A DNA stretch of 5,223 nucleotides. It comes from Caulobacteraceae bacterium (lineage in GTDB: Bacteria > Pseudomonadota > Alphaproteobacteria > Caulobacterales > Caulobacteraceae). The stretch is taken from NCBI GenBank assembly GCA_947452665.1, contig CANGEH010000182.1, forward strand, positions 1 to 5,223. Direction: 5' to 3'. Below, one piece after another: positions 1 through 5,223 of the stretch. How positions within the stretch are numbered: the stretch's first letter is position 1; each line of letters begins with the position of its first letter. Made by a program: the position numbers and the translations under genes. The notes beneath the pieces are model-generated. The model did no database searches and was not told the DNA's origin. It saw only the letters and a program-made list of their open reading frames with translations.

Positions 1-44
1 AACCCCTTGGCGTCAAACAGTTCGATGACGGGGCAAGGTCTTTT
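1..44. other. Leader upstream of pccA; no gene assignable
   Basis: These 44 bases hold no gene that can be named. The pccA frame stays open to the window edge but contains no ATG, GTG or TTG before position 45, so a longer PccA is not supported here. Another frame ends in TGA at 26-28 and could be the tail of an upstream gene, but eight codons are too few to identify it. A weak Shine-Dalgarno-like AAGG at 35-38 lies six bases before the pccA start. Confidence 0.5.
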
Positions 45-2060
45 ATGTTTTCCAAAATCTTGATCGCCAATCGCGGCGAAATCGCCGTTCGCATTATCAA
101 GACCGCCCGGCGCATGGGCATCAAGACGGTCGTGGTTTATTCCGAGGCCGATGCCGGTAGCCTTGCCGTGGAAATGGCCGACGAGACCGTGTTTATCGGC
201 CCGGCCCCGGCGTCCGAATCCTATCTGATTGCCGACAAGATTATTGCCGCCTGTAAGCAGACGGGCGCGCAGGCCGTTCATCCAGGCTTTGGCTTCCTGT
301 CGGAAAAGGCCGAATTTGCGCAGCGCTGTAAGGACGAGGGCATTGTCTTTATCGGCCCCAATGCCGCGGCCATTTCGGCCATGGGCGACAAGATCGAAAG
401 CAAGAAGTTCGCGGCTGCGGCCAATGTATCCTGCGTTCCCGGCCATATTGGCGAGATTGCTGATACCGCCCATGCGGTTCAAATTTCGGAAGAAATTGGC
501 TATCCGGTGATGATCAAGGCCAGTGCTGGTGGCGGCGGCAAGGGTATTCGCGTGGCCTGGAACCGCAAGGATGTCGAGGAAGGCTTCCCCGCCGTGCGCG
601 CCGAGGCCAAGGGCGCGTTTGGCGATGACCGCATCTTTATTGAAAAATTCATCACCAGTCCGCGCCATATCGAGATTCAGGTGCTGGGTGACAAGCATGG
701 CAATGTTGTCCACCTGTTTGAGCGCGAGTGCTCGATCCAGCGCCGCAATCAAAAGGTCATTGAAGAGGCCCCGTCGCCCCTGCTCGACCCCGAAACCCGC
801 GCCGCCATGGGCGCCCAAGCCGTAGCCCTGTCTCAGGCGGTTGGCTATGACAGTGCCGGTACGGTCGAATTTGTCGCGGGGCAGGATAAGAGCTTTTATT
901 TCCTCGAAATGAATACCCGCCTGCAGGTCGAGCACCCGGTCACCGAACTGATTACCGGCCTTGATCTCGTTGAGCAGATGATCCGCGTGGCCTATGGCGA
1001 GGCCCTGGCCTTCAAACAAGACGACCTCAAGATCAAGGGCTGGGCGATTGAAAGCCGCATCTACGCCGAAGATCCCTATCGCAAATTCCTGCCCTCGATT
1101 GGCCGCTTAGTGCGTTATGATCCGCCGTCAGAGGGTGAGCATGGCTCGTCGCATCTGGGGGCCTATACGGTACGCAATGATGCGGGCGTGCGCGAAGGCG
1201 ACGAGATCTCGATGTATTACGACCCCATGATCTCCAAGCTCTGCACCTGGGCGCCAACGCGCGAAGCTGCCGTTGCCGGCATGGGCCGGGCGCTAGAAGA
1301 CTTCCATATTGAGGGTCTGGGCCAAAACATTCCCTTCCTTGCCGCTGTGATGGATCAGGACCGGTTCAAGTCGGGCGAATTGTCGACCAATTACATTGTT
1401 GATGAGTTTCCAGAAGGCTTTAACGGCACCGCGCCGACCGATTTCCAGACCGATGTCATGACGGCCGTGGCCGCCGCCATGCACCGAGTTTATGCCGCCC
1501 GCGCCCGCATTAATCCCGACAGCCTTGATCTTGGCCCTGTGCGCTCTGACTGGTCGGTGTTTGTTGGCGAGCAGGAGCGGCCCGTTACCCTGACCCAAAA
1601 AAGCGACAAGCTTGAGATTAACCTGACCACAGAGGGGCGGACCCTGTCGCTCGAAACATTGGATTGGCGTCCAGGTCGGCCGACCTTTAAGGGCCTGTTG
1701 GATGGCCGGGCCTTTACGGTCGCTGTTGAACCGGCGGCACAGGGCTTTGTTATCCGCCACCGCGCGGCCAAGGCTTCGGTGCTGGTCCTCACCCCCCTGT
1801 CTGCGGAATTGCATAAGCGCTTGCCGCCCAAGCTGGCGGCCGACACGTCCAAGCTGGTGATCTCGCCCATGCCGGGTCTGGTGGTTTCTATGGATGTGAC
1901 GCTTGGCCAAGAGGTCAAGGAAGGCGAGATTGTCTGCATTATCGAGGCCATGAAGATGCAAAACATCATCCGGGCCGAGCGCGATGGCGTGGTCAAGGAA
2001 GTCGGTGCCAAGTCCGGAGACAGCGTCGCGGCCGATGAGGTTTTGGTCGAGTTCGCTTAA
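45..2060 (+). CDS. pccA: Propionyl-CoA carboxylase alpha subunit (biotin carboxylase + biotin carrier)
   Basis: This 671-residue cytoplasmic protein is the biotin-carrying alpha subunit of an acyl-CoA carboxylase. It uses ATP and bicarbonate to carboxylate its own biotin; the partner beta subunit (PccB, not in this window) passes the carboxyl to propionyl-CoA, giving methylmalonyl-CoA. Seen in the sequence: biotin carboxylase N-domain from residue 1 (ANRGEIAVRI at 8-17, HPGFGFLSE at 79-87), ATP-grasp glycine loop KASAGGGGKG at 158-167, K237 in NQKVIEEAP, the active-site run EMNTRLQVEH at 288-297 including R292 and E296, and R338 in ESRIY. A less conserved stretch at about 500-600 fits the PCC subunit-binding (BT) domain. 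The C-terminal biotinyl domain has EAMKMQN, with biotin-accepting K637 34 residues from the end. MQN after the biotin lysine and the overall length favour PccA over methylcrotonyl-CoA carboxylase or AccC; substrate choice is inferred. The start at MFSKILIANRG matches the family N-terminus. It converges on gph. Confidence 0.93.
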   Translation: MFSKILIANRGEIAVRIIKTARRMGIKTVVVYSEADAGSLAVEMADETVFIGPAPASESYLIADKIIAACKQTGAQAVHPGFGFLSEKAEFAQRCKDEGIVFIGPNAAAISAMGDKIESKKFAAAANVSCVPGHIGEIADTAHAVQISEEIGYPVMIKASAGGGGKGIRVAWNRKDVEEGFPAVRAEAKGAFGDDRIFIEKFITSPRHIEIQVLGDKHGNVVHLFERECSIQRRNQKVIEEAPSPLLDPETRAAMGAQAVALSQAVGYDSAGTVEFVAGQDKSFYFLEMNTRLQVEHPVTELITGLDLVEQMIRVAYGEALAFKQDDLKIKGWAIESRIYAEDPYRKFLPSIGRLVRYDPPSEGEHGSSHLGAYTVRNDAGVREGDEISMYYDPMISKLCTWAPTREAAVAGMGRALEDFHIEGLGQNIPFLAAVMDQDRFKSGELSTNYIVDEFPEGFNGTAPTDFQTDVMTAVAAAMHRVYAARARINPDSLDLGPVRSDWSVFVGEQERPVTLTQKSDKLEINLTTEGRTLSLETLDWRPGRPTFKGLLDGRAFTVAVEPAAQGFVIRHRAAKASVLVLTPLSAELHKRLPPKLAADTSKLVISPMPGLVVSMDVTLGQEVKEGEIVCIIEAMKMQNIIRAERDGVVKEVGAKSGDSVAADEVLVEFA

Positions 2061-2083
2061 AATCTGCCAGCGAGGCTCAGATT
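2061..2083 (+). terminator. Hairpin directly after the pccA stop codon, possible terminator
   Basis: AATCT (2061-2065) pairs with AGATT (2079-2083), and GCC (2066-2068) with GGC (2074-2076), leaving an AGCGA loop and a two-base bulge at 2077-2078. The stem begins on the base after the pccA TAA. The sequence that follows (AATCTTG) is only weakly T-rich, so this is not a textbook intrinsic terminator. Position is the main argument for a role in ending or protecting the pccA transcript. Confidence 0.35.
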
Positions 2084-2089
2084 AATCTT

Positions 2090-2130
2090 GCCCCCTTGGG
2101 GGAAGTACCGGCGAAGCCGGGGAAGGGGGC
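2090..2130. repeat. Inverted-repeat unit A (outer stem with inner hairpin)
   Basis: The outer arms are GCCCCCTT (2090-2097) and AAGGGGGC (2123-2130), an 8-bp perfect inverted repeat. Between them lies a second perfect hairpin, CCGGC (2108-2112), GAA loop, GCCGG (2116-2120). A competing short palindrome, CCCCC TT GGGGG, sits at 2091-2102. There is no T tract on either side, so a role as an intrinsic terminator is not evident. Confidence 0.7.
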
Positions 2131-2133
2131 TTG
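2119..2133. repeat. 15-bp direct repeat, copy 1
   Basis: GGGGAAGGGGGCTTG, identical to 2215-2229. This copy contains the right arm of inverted-repeat unit A. The two copies lie 96 bases apart, start to start. Confidence 0.75.
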
Positions 2134-2143
2134 GCCGGCGCTG

Positions 2144-2186
2144 CCCCCTCCACCCCTTCGGGGTCCCCCTCCCCCGGAGGGGGAGG
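2144..2186. repeat. Inverted-repeat unit B (cruciform-like, two inner hairpins)
   Basis: CCCCCTCC (2144-2151) is the perfect reverse complement of GGAGGGGG (2176-2183), enclosing ACCCC-TTC-GGGGT (2152-2164), whose tip can also be read as a C(UUCG)G tetraloop. An alternative, mutually exclusive stem is CCTCCCCC (2168-2175), GGA loop, GGGGGAGG (2179-2186). On the plus strand the second stem is followed by ATTTAA, a weak T run, so it could assist termination of pccA read-through. Confidence 0.7.
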
Positions 2187-2214
2187 ATTTAACACCGCTA
2201 ATATTGCCTTCTCG

Positions 2215-2229
2215 GGGGAAGGGGGCTTG
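2215..2229. repeat. 15-bp direct repeat, copy 2, abutting the gph stop codon
   Basis: This is an exact copy of 2119-2133. Its last base is immediately next to the gph stop codon (2230-2232 on the minus strand). It supplies the left arm of the stem that spans that stop codon. Confidence 0.75.
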
Positions 2230-2245
2230 CTAGCCAAGCAAGCCC
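2223..2245 (-). terminator. 9-bp stem-loop spanning the gph stop codon
   Basis: GGGCTTGCT (2223-2231) and AGCAAGCCC (2237-2245) are perfect reverse complements with a five-base loop. The structure takes in the last four sense codons and the TAG stop of gph. Read on the minus strand it is followed by C-rich sequence with no T run, so it is not a standard intrinsic terminator; a 3'-end stabilising or weak terminator role is inferred from position alone. Confidence 0.35.
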
Positions 2246-2934
2246 AGCACCGCTGCGCCAAGCTCGTCATAATGATCGATCAAGATATCGCCGCCCAGGT
2301 CCGCAGCGGGAATATCGGTATAGCCAAAGCTGACCACCACGACCGGCGCGCCAGCATTGCGGGCGGCCTGAACATCAGCCGTGCTGTCGCCGACCATGAG
2401 CGAGCGCTGTAGCGTACCGCCCGCGGCGTCTATGGCCGCCAGATAATGGCTGGCATGGGGCTTGGGCGTGGGGGCAAGGTCTGCGCCAATCACGGCCTTG
2501 AACCTGTGGGTAAGGCCTAGGCCGTCGAGCAGGGCCAAGGACAGGTCCGTGCGCTTATTGGTACAGACGACAAGGCCAGCCCCCGCCGCTGCAAATTGAT
2601 CGAGCGCCCGCTCCATCCCGTCAAAGGGCCTGCTCTCCTTGGCAATTCGGCCAAGATAGATTTCGATAAACCGGTCAAACAAGATCTGGGAACGCTCTGG
2701 CTCTAGCGTCTGGCCAGAGGCTGCAAAGCCGCGCTCCAACATCACCTTGGCCCCCTTGCCGACCAGGCTTTTTGCCGCGCTCAGCGGCAGGGGCGGCAGG
2801 GCGTGGTCGTGCAATATGGTATTGAGCGTGCCCATCAGATCAGGCGCCGTATCGACCAATGTGCCGTCCAGATCGAAGGCCAGGGTGGTGCCGATCAGGC
2901 TATCTGGGGCAAACAGGGGGGGTAAAACGCTCAA
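2230..2934 (-). CDS. gph: Phosphoglycolate phosphatase, HAD superfamily
   Basis: Gph hydrolyses 2-phosphoglycolate to glycolate and phosphate, clearing a product of 3'-phosphoglycolate end repair of DNA and, where Rubisco is present, of its oxygenase reaction. The 234-residue cytoplasmic protein has all four HAD motifs: FDLDGTLVDTAPDL at 20-33 with nucleophile D21 and acid/base D23, T125 in VVCTNK, K158 in PKPH, and GDSTAD at 182-187 with metal-binding D183. The helical cap lies at about 34-105. The ending VSFGYTDIP...DHYDEL is typical of Gph rather than other HAD phosphatases, though related phosphosugar phosphatases share the fold and substrate is inferred. The start is TTG (2932-2934): no ATG or GTG lies between it and motif I, an in-frame TAG sits upstream at 2995-2997, and GGAG is nine bases upstream. 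It is divergent from glmU (85-base gap) and converges on pccA. Confidence 0.9.
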   Translation of the reverse strand: MSVLPPLFAPDSLIGTTLAFDLDGTLVDTAPDLMGTLNTILHDHALPPLPLSAAKSLVGKGAKVMLERGFAASGQTLEPERSQILFDRFIEIYLGRIAKESRPFDGMERALDQFAAAGAGLVVCTNKRTDLSLALLDGLGLTHRFKAVIGADLAPTPKPHASHYLAAIDAAGGTLQRSLMVGDSTADVQAARNAGAPVVVVSFGYTDIPAADLGGDILIDHYDELGAAVLGLLG

Positions 2935-2943
2935 GGTTGCGGT

Positions 2944-2947
2944 CTCC
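2944..2947 (-). promoter_or_regulatory. Ribosome binding site supporting the TTG start of gph
   Basis: On the minus strand GGAG lies nine bases before the TTG codon at 2934. It is the only good Shine-Dalgarno match between the upstream in-frame stop and motif I, and it decides the start in favour of TTG. Confidence 0.6.
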
Positions 2948-2949
2948 GC

Positions 2950-2978
2950 TCGAAACAGGACTTGGTTTCGGCTAAATC
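2950..2978 (+). promoter_or_regulatory. Candidate housekeeping promoter for glmU-rpiA-gor
   Basis: GCTAAATC at 2971-2978 fits in full the Caulobacter housekeeping -10 consensus GCTANAWC as I recall it. The -35 position, TCGAAAC at 2950-2956 with a 14-base spacer, matches TTGACGS at only four of seven positions. Transcription would start roughly 35 bases before the glmU ATG. The -10 match is seen; promoter activity and the lineage assumption behind it are inference. Confidence 0.35.
2951..2970. promoter_or_regulatory. 6-bp dyad (possible operator) in the gph-glmU divergent region
   Basis: CGAAAC (2951-2956) and GTTTCG (2965-2970) are perfect inverted repeats with an eight-base spacer. The dyad ends immediately before the candidate -10 box of glmU and lies four bases upstream of the gph ribosome binding site, so it could be an operator for glmU or a small hairpin in the gph leader. 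A 6-bp dyad can also arise by chance. Confidence 0.3.
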
Positions 2979-3019
2979 CTGAGGCAAGGCAATCCTACAC
3001 GACCTGAAGGACCGTCATT

Positions 3020-4369
3020 ATGACCGCACGCGCCGCCATTATTCTTGCTGCCGGACAGGGCACGCGCATGCGCTCGCCAACGCCCAAGGTGCTGCACAAG
3101 GTTGGGGGTCGCACGCTTTTGGACCGCGCCATTGATGCAGCCCAGGCCTTGGGCTGCGCGCGGGTGATTGTGGTGGCGGGCACGCACAGTCCCGCGGTCG
3201 CCGAGCATGCCGCCCAGCGCCTTGGCACCGCCGCTGTGGCGATTCAGGATCCGCCGCAAGGTACAGGTCATGCCGTCCTGGCCGCCCGTGCTGCCATGGC
3301 GGGGTTTGAGGGCGATGTGGTGGTCACCTATGCCGACTGTCCAATGCTGGATGCCGCCACGATCGAGCCCCTGTTTGCACTCCGGTCCAAGGGCGCAGAC
3401 CTTGCGGTCATGGGCTTTGATCCGGCCGAGCCTGGGGCCTATGGCCGCCTGATCTTGACGCCGAGCGGCGAGCTTTTGCGCATTGTCGAGGCCAAGGATG
3501 CCACGTTCGAGGAGCGCCAGGTTCGCCACTGTAATTCCGGCATTCTTGCCGCCGATGCCAAGGTCTTGTTCGGCTTGCTGGACAAGGTCGGCAATGACAA
3601 TGCCAATGGCGAATATTACCTGACCGATGTGATTGGGCTGGGCCATGATCAGGGCCTTCATGCCAAGGTGGCCTTTGCCTCTGAGGATGCGGTAATGGGC
3701 GTCAATTCCCAGGCTGAACTGGCCATGGCCGAGGCCGTGTTTCAGCGCCGCCGCCGTCTGGCCCTGATGATTGAGGGCGTGAGCATGAGCGCGCCCGATA
3801 CGGTGCACCTGAGCTGGGACACCCAGATCGCAGCCGGTGCGGTGGTCGAGCCCTATGTGGTGTTTGGCCCAGGCGTCGTGGTCGAAACCGGCGCGGTGAT
3901 CAAGGCCTTCAGCCATTTGGAGGGGGCCAAGGTCCAGGCGGGTGCCCTGATCGGCCCCTATGCGCGGCTAAGGCCCGGCGCAGACATTGGGCAGCAGGCC
4001 CATATCGGTAATTTTGTTGAGGTCAAGAAGGTCACGGTCGGGGCCGGGGCCAAGGCCAATCACCTAGCCTATCTGGGCGATGGCACAATTGGCGAAAAGG
4101 CCAATATCGGGGCTGGGACGATTTTTTGTAATTATGATGGCTTTGACAAGCACCAGACCCATGTCGGGGCAGGCGCGTTTATCGGCTCCAACAGTGCCCT
4201 GGTTGCGCCGGTGCGGATCGGCGACGGGGCCATGACCGGCTCTGGCTCTGTCATTACCGCCGATGTCGAGGCCAATGCCCTGGGCCTTGCCCGTGCGCCC
4301 CAGAGCCAAAAGCTGGGTTGGGCCGAGCGGTTTCGGATGATGAAACGTGCCCGTGGCGGAAAATCCTAA
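3020..4369 (+). CDS. glmU: Bifunctional UDP-N-acetylglucosamine pyrophosphorylase / glucosamine-1-phosphate N-acetyltransferase
   Basis: GlmU makes UDP-GlcNAc, the precursor of peptidoglycan and lipid A: its C-terminal domain acetylates glucosamine-1-phosphate from acetyl-CoA, and its N-terminal domain couples the product to UTP. The 449-residue cytoplasmic protein is full length for the family (about 450-456). N-domain: nucleotide loop LAAGQGTRM at 9-17 with R16, K23 in PTPKVLHKVGG, QGTGHAV at 80-86, YADCP at 104-108 with the metal-binding D106, NSGI at 172-175, GEYYLTDV at 197-204 and N229 in GVNSQAEL. C-domain from about 250: left-handed beta-helix hexapeptides, RLRPGADIG, IGNFVEVKK, NHLAYLGDG with proposed catalytic base H348, NYDG at 371-374, and SNSALVAPVRIG. 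GAAGGA at 3006-3011 lies eight bases before the ATG. It heads a probable operon with rpiA 19 bases downstream. Glycine in the usual YGDxP is alanine here; the aspartate is kept. Confidence 0.97.
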   Translation: MTARAAIILAAGQGTRMRSPTPKVLHKVGGRTLLDRAIDAAQALGCARVIVVAGTHSPAVAEHAAQRLGTAAVAIQDPPQGTGHAVLAARAAMAGFEGDVVVTYADCPMLDAATIEPLFALRSKGADLAVMGFDPAEPGAYGRLILTPSGELLRIVEAKDATFEERQVRHCNSGILAADAKVLFGLLDKVGNDNANGEYYLTDVIGLGHDQGLHAKVAFASEDAVMGVNSQAELAMAEAVFQRRRRLALMIEGVSMSAPDTVHLSWDTQIAAGAVVEPYVVFGPGVVVETGAVIKAFSHLEGAKVQAGALIGPYARLRPGADIGQQAHIGNFVEVKKVTVGAGAKANHLAYLGDGTIGEKANIGAGTIFCNYDGFDKHQTHVGAGAFIGSNSALVAPVRIGDGAMTGSGSVITADVEANALGLARAPQSQKLGWAERFRMMKRARGGKS

Positions 4370-4388
4370 GCTGAGGTAAGACCCTGCC

Positions 4389-5078
4389 ATGAGCAAAAGC
4401 CTTGATGCGCAAAAAAAGGCCGCAGCAGAAGCTGCCGCCGCCCTGATCCAGCCCGGCATGGTCGTTGGTCTCGGGACCGGCTCGACCGCGGCCTGGTTCG
4501 TCAAGGCCCTGGCTGTGCGTTCACTGGACATTGTCGGGGTTGCTACCTCGCAGGCGACCGAAGACCTGGCCTTATCACTGGGCATGCGGGTGATCGCTTT
4601 GGACGAGGCCGGGCGGATTGACCTGACGGTCGATGGTGCCGACGAGATCGGGCCGGGTCTCGCCCTGATCAAGGGCGGCGGCGCGGCCTTGCTTAGGGAA
4701 AAACTGGTTTGGGAGGCGTCGCGCCGGTGTGTGGTGATTGCCGATGCCGCCAAGTCCGTGCCGGTACTGGGCCAGTTTGCCCTGCCCATCGAGGTCGTCG
4801 CCTTTGGTCACACCACGACGGCTAGGCGCATTCGCGACGCGCTTGAGGATTGTGACATAAAAGCGGTGCCAAGCCTGCGCCTGCGCGGCGATGTGCCCTT
4901 GCGCACCGATGGCGGCAATCTGATCTATGATGCGGCTTGCGGTGCGATCCGCGACCCCTCGGCCCTGGCCGATGCCTTAAAAAGTGTGACCGGGGTTGTT
5001 GATCATGGTCTGTTTCTAGACCTGGCCGATGAGGCCTTGCTGGGCGGCGATGGCGACGTGCTGAGGCTCTTGCCCTAA
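4389..5078 (+). CDS. rpiA: Ribose-5-phosphate isomerase A
   Basis: RpiA interconverts ribulose-5-phosphate and ribose-5-phosphate in the non-oxidative pentose phosphate pathway, feeding nucleotide synthesis. The 229-residue cytoplasmic protein is of normal length and carries the family signatures in order: GLGTGSTA at 27-34 (phosphate-binding loop), TSQAT at 53-57, DGADEI at 82-87 (D82 and D85), KGGGAALLREK at 95-105 with the catalytic glutamate E104, TDGGN at 173-177 and TGVVDHGLF at 201-209. It is type A, unrelated to the RpiB family. The ATG is preceded by GAGGTAAG at 4373-4380. The 19-base gap from glmU and 39-base gap to gor have no terminator-like hairpin, so co-transcription is likely. 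Confidence 0.97.
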   Translation: MSKSLDAQKKAAAEAAAALIQPGMVVGLGTGSTAAWFVKALAVRSLDIVGVATSQATEDLALSLGMRVIALDEAGRIDLTVDGADEIGPGLALIKGGGAALLREKLVWEASRRCVVIADAAKSVPVLGQFALPIEVVAFGHTTTARRIRDALEDCDIKAVPSLRLRGDVPLRTDGGNLIYDAACGAIRDPSALADALKSVTGVVDHGLFLDLADEALLGGDGDVLRLLP

Positions 5079-5117
5079 ACGCCTTATTTTTACGTGAATT
5101 GATGTTTGGAGACGACC

Positions 5118-5223
5118 ATGGCCGGTTATGACTATGACCTGTTTGTAATTGGCGCGGGTTCTGGCGGGGTGCGTGCGGCGCGTCTGGCCGCCGCCACCGG
5201 GGCCAAGGTCGCGGTCGCCGAAG
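5118..5223 (+). CDS. gor: Glutathione-disulfide reductase, N-terminal part (runs off the window)
   Basis: Only the first 35 codons are present; the gene continues past the window edge. The peptide begins MAGYDYDLFVIGAGSGG and goes on VRAARLAAATGAKVAVAE: a first beta strand, the FAD-binding GxGxxG Rossmann motif (G-A-G-S-G-G at residues 12-17), then helix and second strand ending in the acidic residue that binds the FAD ribose. GSGGVRAAR is characteristic of NADPH glutathione reductase within the pyridine nucleotide-disulfide oxidoreductase family; mercuric reductase or dihydrolipoamide dehydrogenase normally differ here. The redox-active cysteine pair lies beyond the window and cannot be checked. 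GGAG at 5108-5111 is six bases before the ATG. It follows rpiA by 39 bases and probably shares its transcript, supplying reduced glutathione. Confidence 0.82.
   Translation, partial: MAGYDYDLFVIGAGSGGVRAARLAAATGAKVAVAE

Larger units (their letters stand above)
2090..2229. repeat. Composite GC-rich palindromic intergenic element between convergent pccA and gph
   Basis: Almost the whole pccA-gph gap is built from short G and C runs arranged as nested inverted repeats, plus one direct repeat. The left unit is at 2090-2130 and the central unit at 2144-2186. The 15-base string GGGGAAGGGGGCTTG occurs exactly at 2119-2133 and again at 2215-2229. It has the look of dispersed intergenic palindromes (REP-like) that I associate with Caulobacter-like and sphingomonad genomes, but copy number elsewhere in this genome cannot be seen from here. 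No convincing coding potential was found; frames open across it are extensions of low-complexity sequence. Confidence 0.75.

Noticed and set aside
1..44. Extension of PccA upstream of residue 1
   Set aside because: The frame is open to the window edge but has no start codon, and MFSKILIANRG is already the usual family N-terminus.
1293..1961. 222-codon open frame antisense to pccA
   Set aside because: It overlaps conserved PccA coding sequence, including the biotinyl domain, and resembles no family; it is a codon-bias shadow.
2164..2192. Unit B stem plus ATTTAA as a strong rho-independent terminator for pccA
   Set aside because: Only three T residues follow the stem and the stem has competing folds; kept as a repeat with a possible minor terminator role.
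2131..2412. Plus-strand open frame running from the repeat cluster into gph
   Set aside because: The first part translates the GC-rich repeats as Pro/Gly/Ser low-complexity sequence and the rest is antisense to gph.
2962..3000. TTGGTT at 2962-2967 as a sigma70 -35 element for glmU
   Set aside because: No acceptable -10 hexamer lies 16-18 bases downstream.
2948..3019. A gph promoter on the minus strand
   Set aside because: I looked for -10 and -35 pairs in both E. coli-like and Caulobacter-like consensus and found none convincing; the gph promoter may lie inside glmU or be weak.
2972..3916. Long open frame (314 codons) antisense to glmU
   Set aside because: It lies opposite a strongly conserved glmU, its product is His/Gly/Ala-rich with no recognisable motif, and such antisense frames are expected in GC-rich DNA.
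4064..4789. 241-codon antisense frame across glmU and rpiA
   Set aside because: It spans two well-supported plus-strand genes and their junction, and its composition is typical of an antisense shadow.
1..5223. A novel defence, mobile or biosynthetic system
   Set aside because: Every substantial open frame is either a recognised core-metabolism gene or an antisense shadow; there are no transposase, integrase, CRISPR, toxin-antitoxin or tRNA signals.

Overview
The window reads as an ordinary chromosomal segment of an alphaproteobacterium with moderately high GC. I lean towards Caulobacterales or a close relative, for three reasons. Gph carries the N-terminal run FDLDGTLVDTAPDL followed by MGTLN. 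A GC-rich palindromic element of a type I associate with Caulobacter-like and sphingomonad genomes sits between two genes. A -10 box upstream of glmU fits the published Caulobacter housekeeping consensus. This placement is inference; there is no rRNA or other decisive marker.

Layout: bases 1-44 are a short leader. Bases 45-2060 (+) encode a biotin-dependent acyl-CoA carboxylase alpha subunit, best called propionyl-CoA carboxylase PccA. Bases 2061-2229 are a convergent intergenic gap filled with hairpins and short GC-rich repeats. Bases 2230-2934 (-) encode a HAD-family phosphoglycolate phosphatase, Gph, with a TTG start. Bases 2935-3019 are a divergent intergenic region with a candidate promoter and a 6-bp dyad. 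Bases 3020-4369 (+) encode bifunctional GlmU, 4389-5078 (+) encode ribose-5-phosphate isomerase RpiA, and from 5118 to the window end is the first 35 codons of a glutathione-disulfide reductase (Gor).

The plus-strand genes glmU, rpiA and gor are separated by only 19 and 39 bases with no terminator visible between them, so they probably form one transcript. It would link UDP-GlcNAc supply for peptidoglycan and LPS, pentose-phosphate interconversion, and NADPH-dependent thiol redox. Gph, divergent from them, removes phosphoglycolate left by DNA repair or oxygenase activity. PccA belongs to a separate pathway (propionyl-CoA to methylmalonyl-CoA) and faces gph tail to tail.

I found no mobile element, CRISPR array, RNA gene, defence module or unknown protein family. 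All five protein genes are recognisable, with intact key residues where they can be checked. The items worth a second look are non-coding: the repeat cluster between pccA and gph, the stem spanning the gph stop codon, and the dyad and -10 box between gph and glmU.
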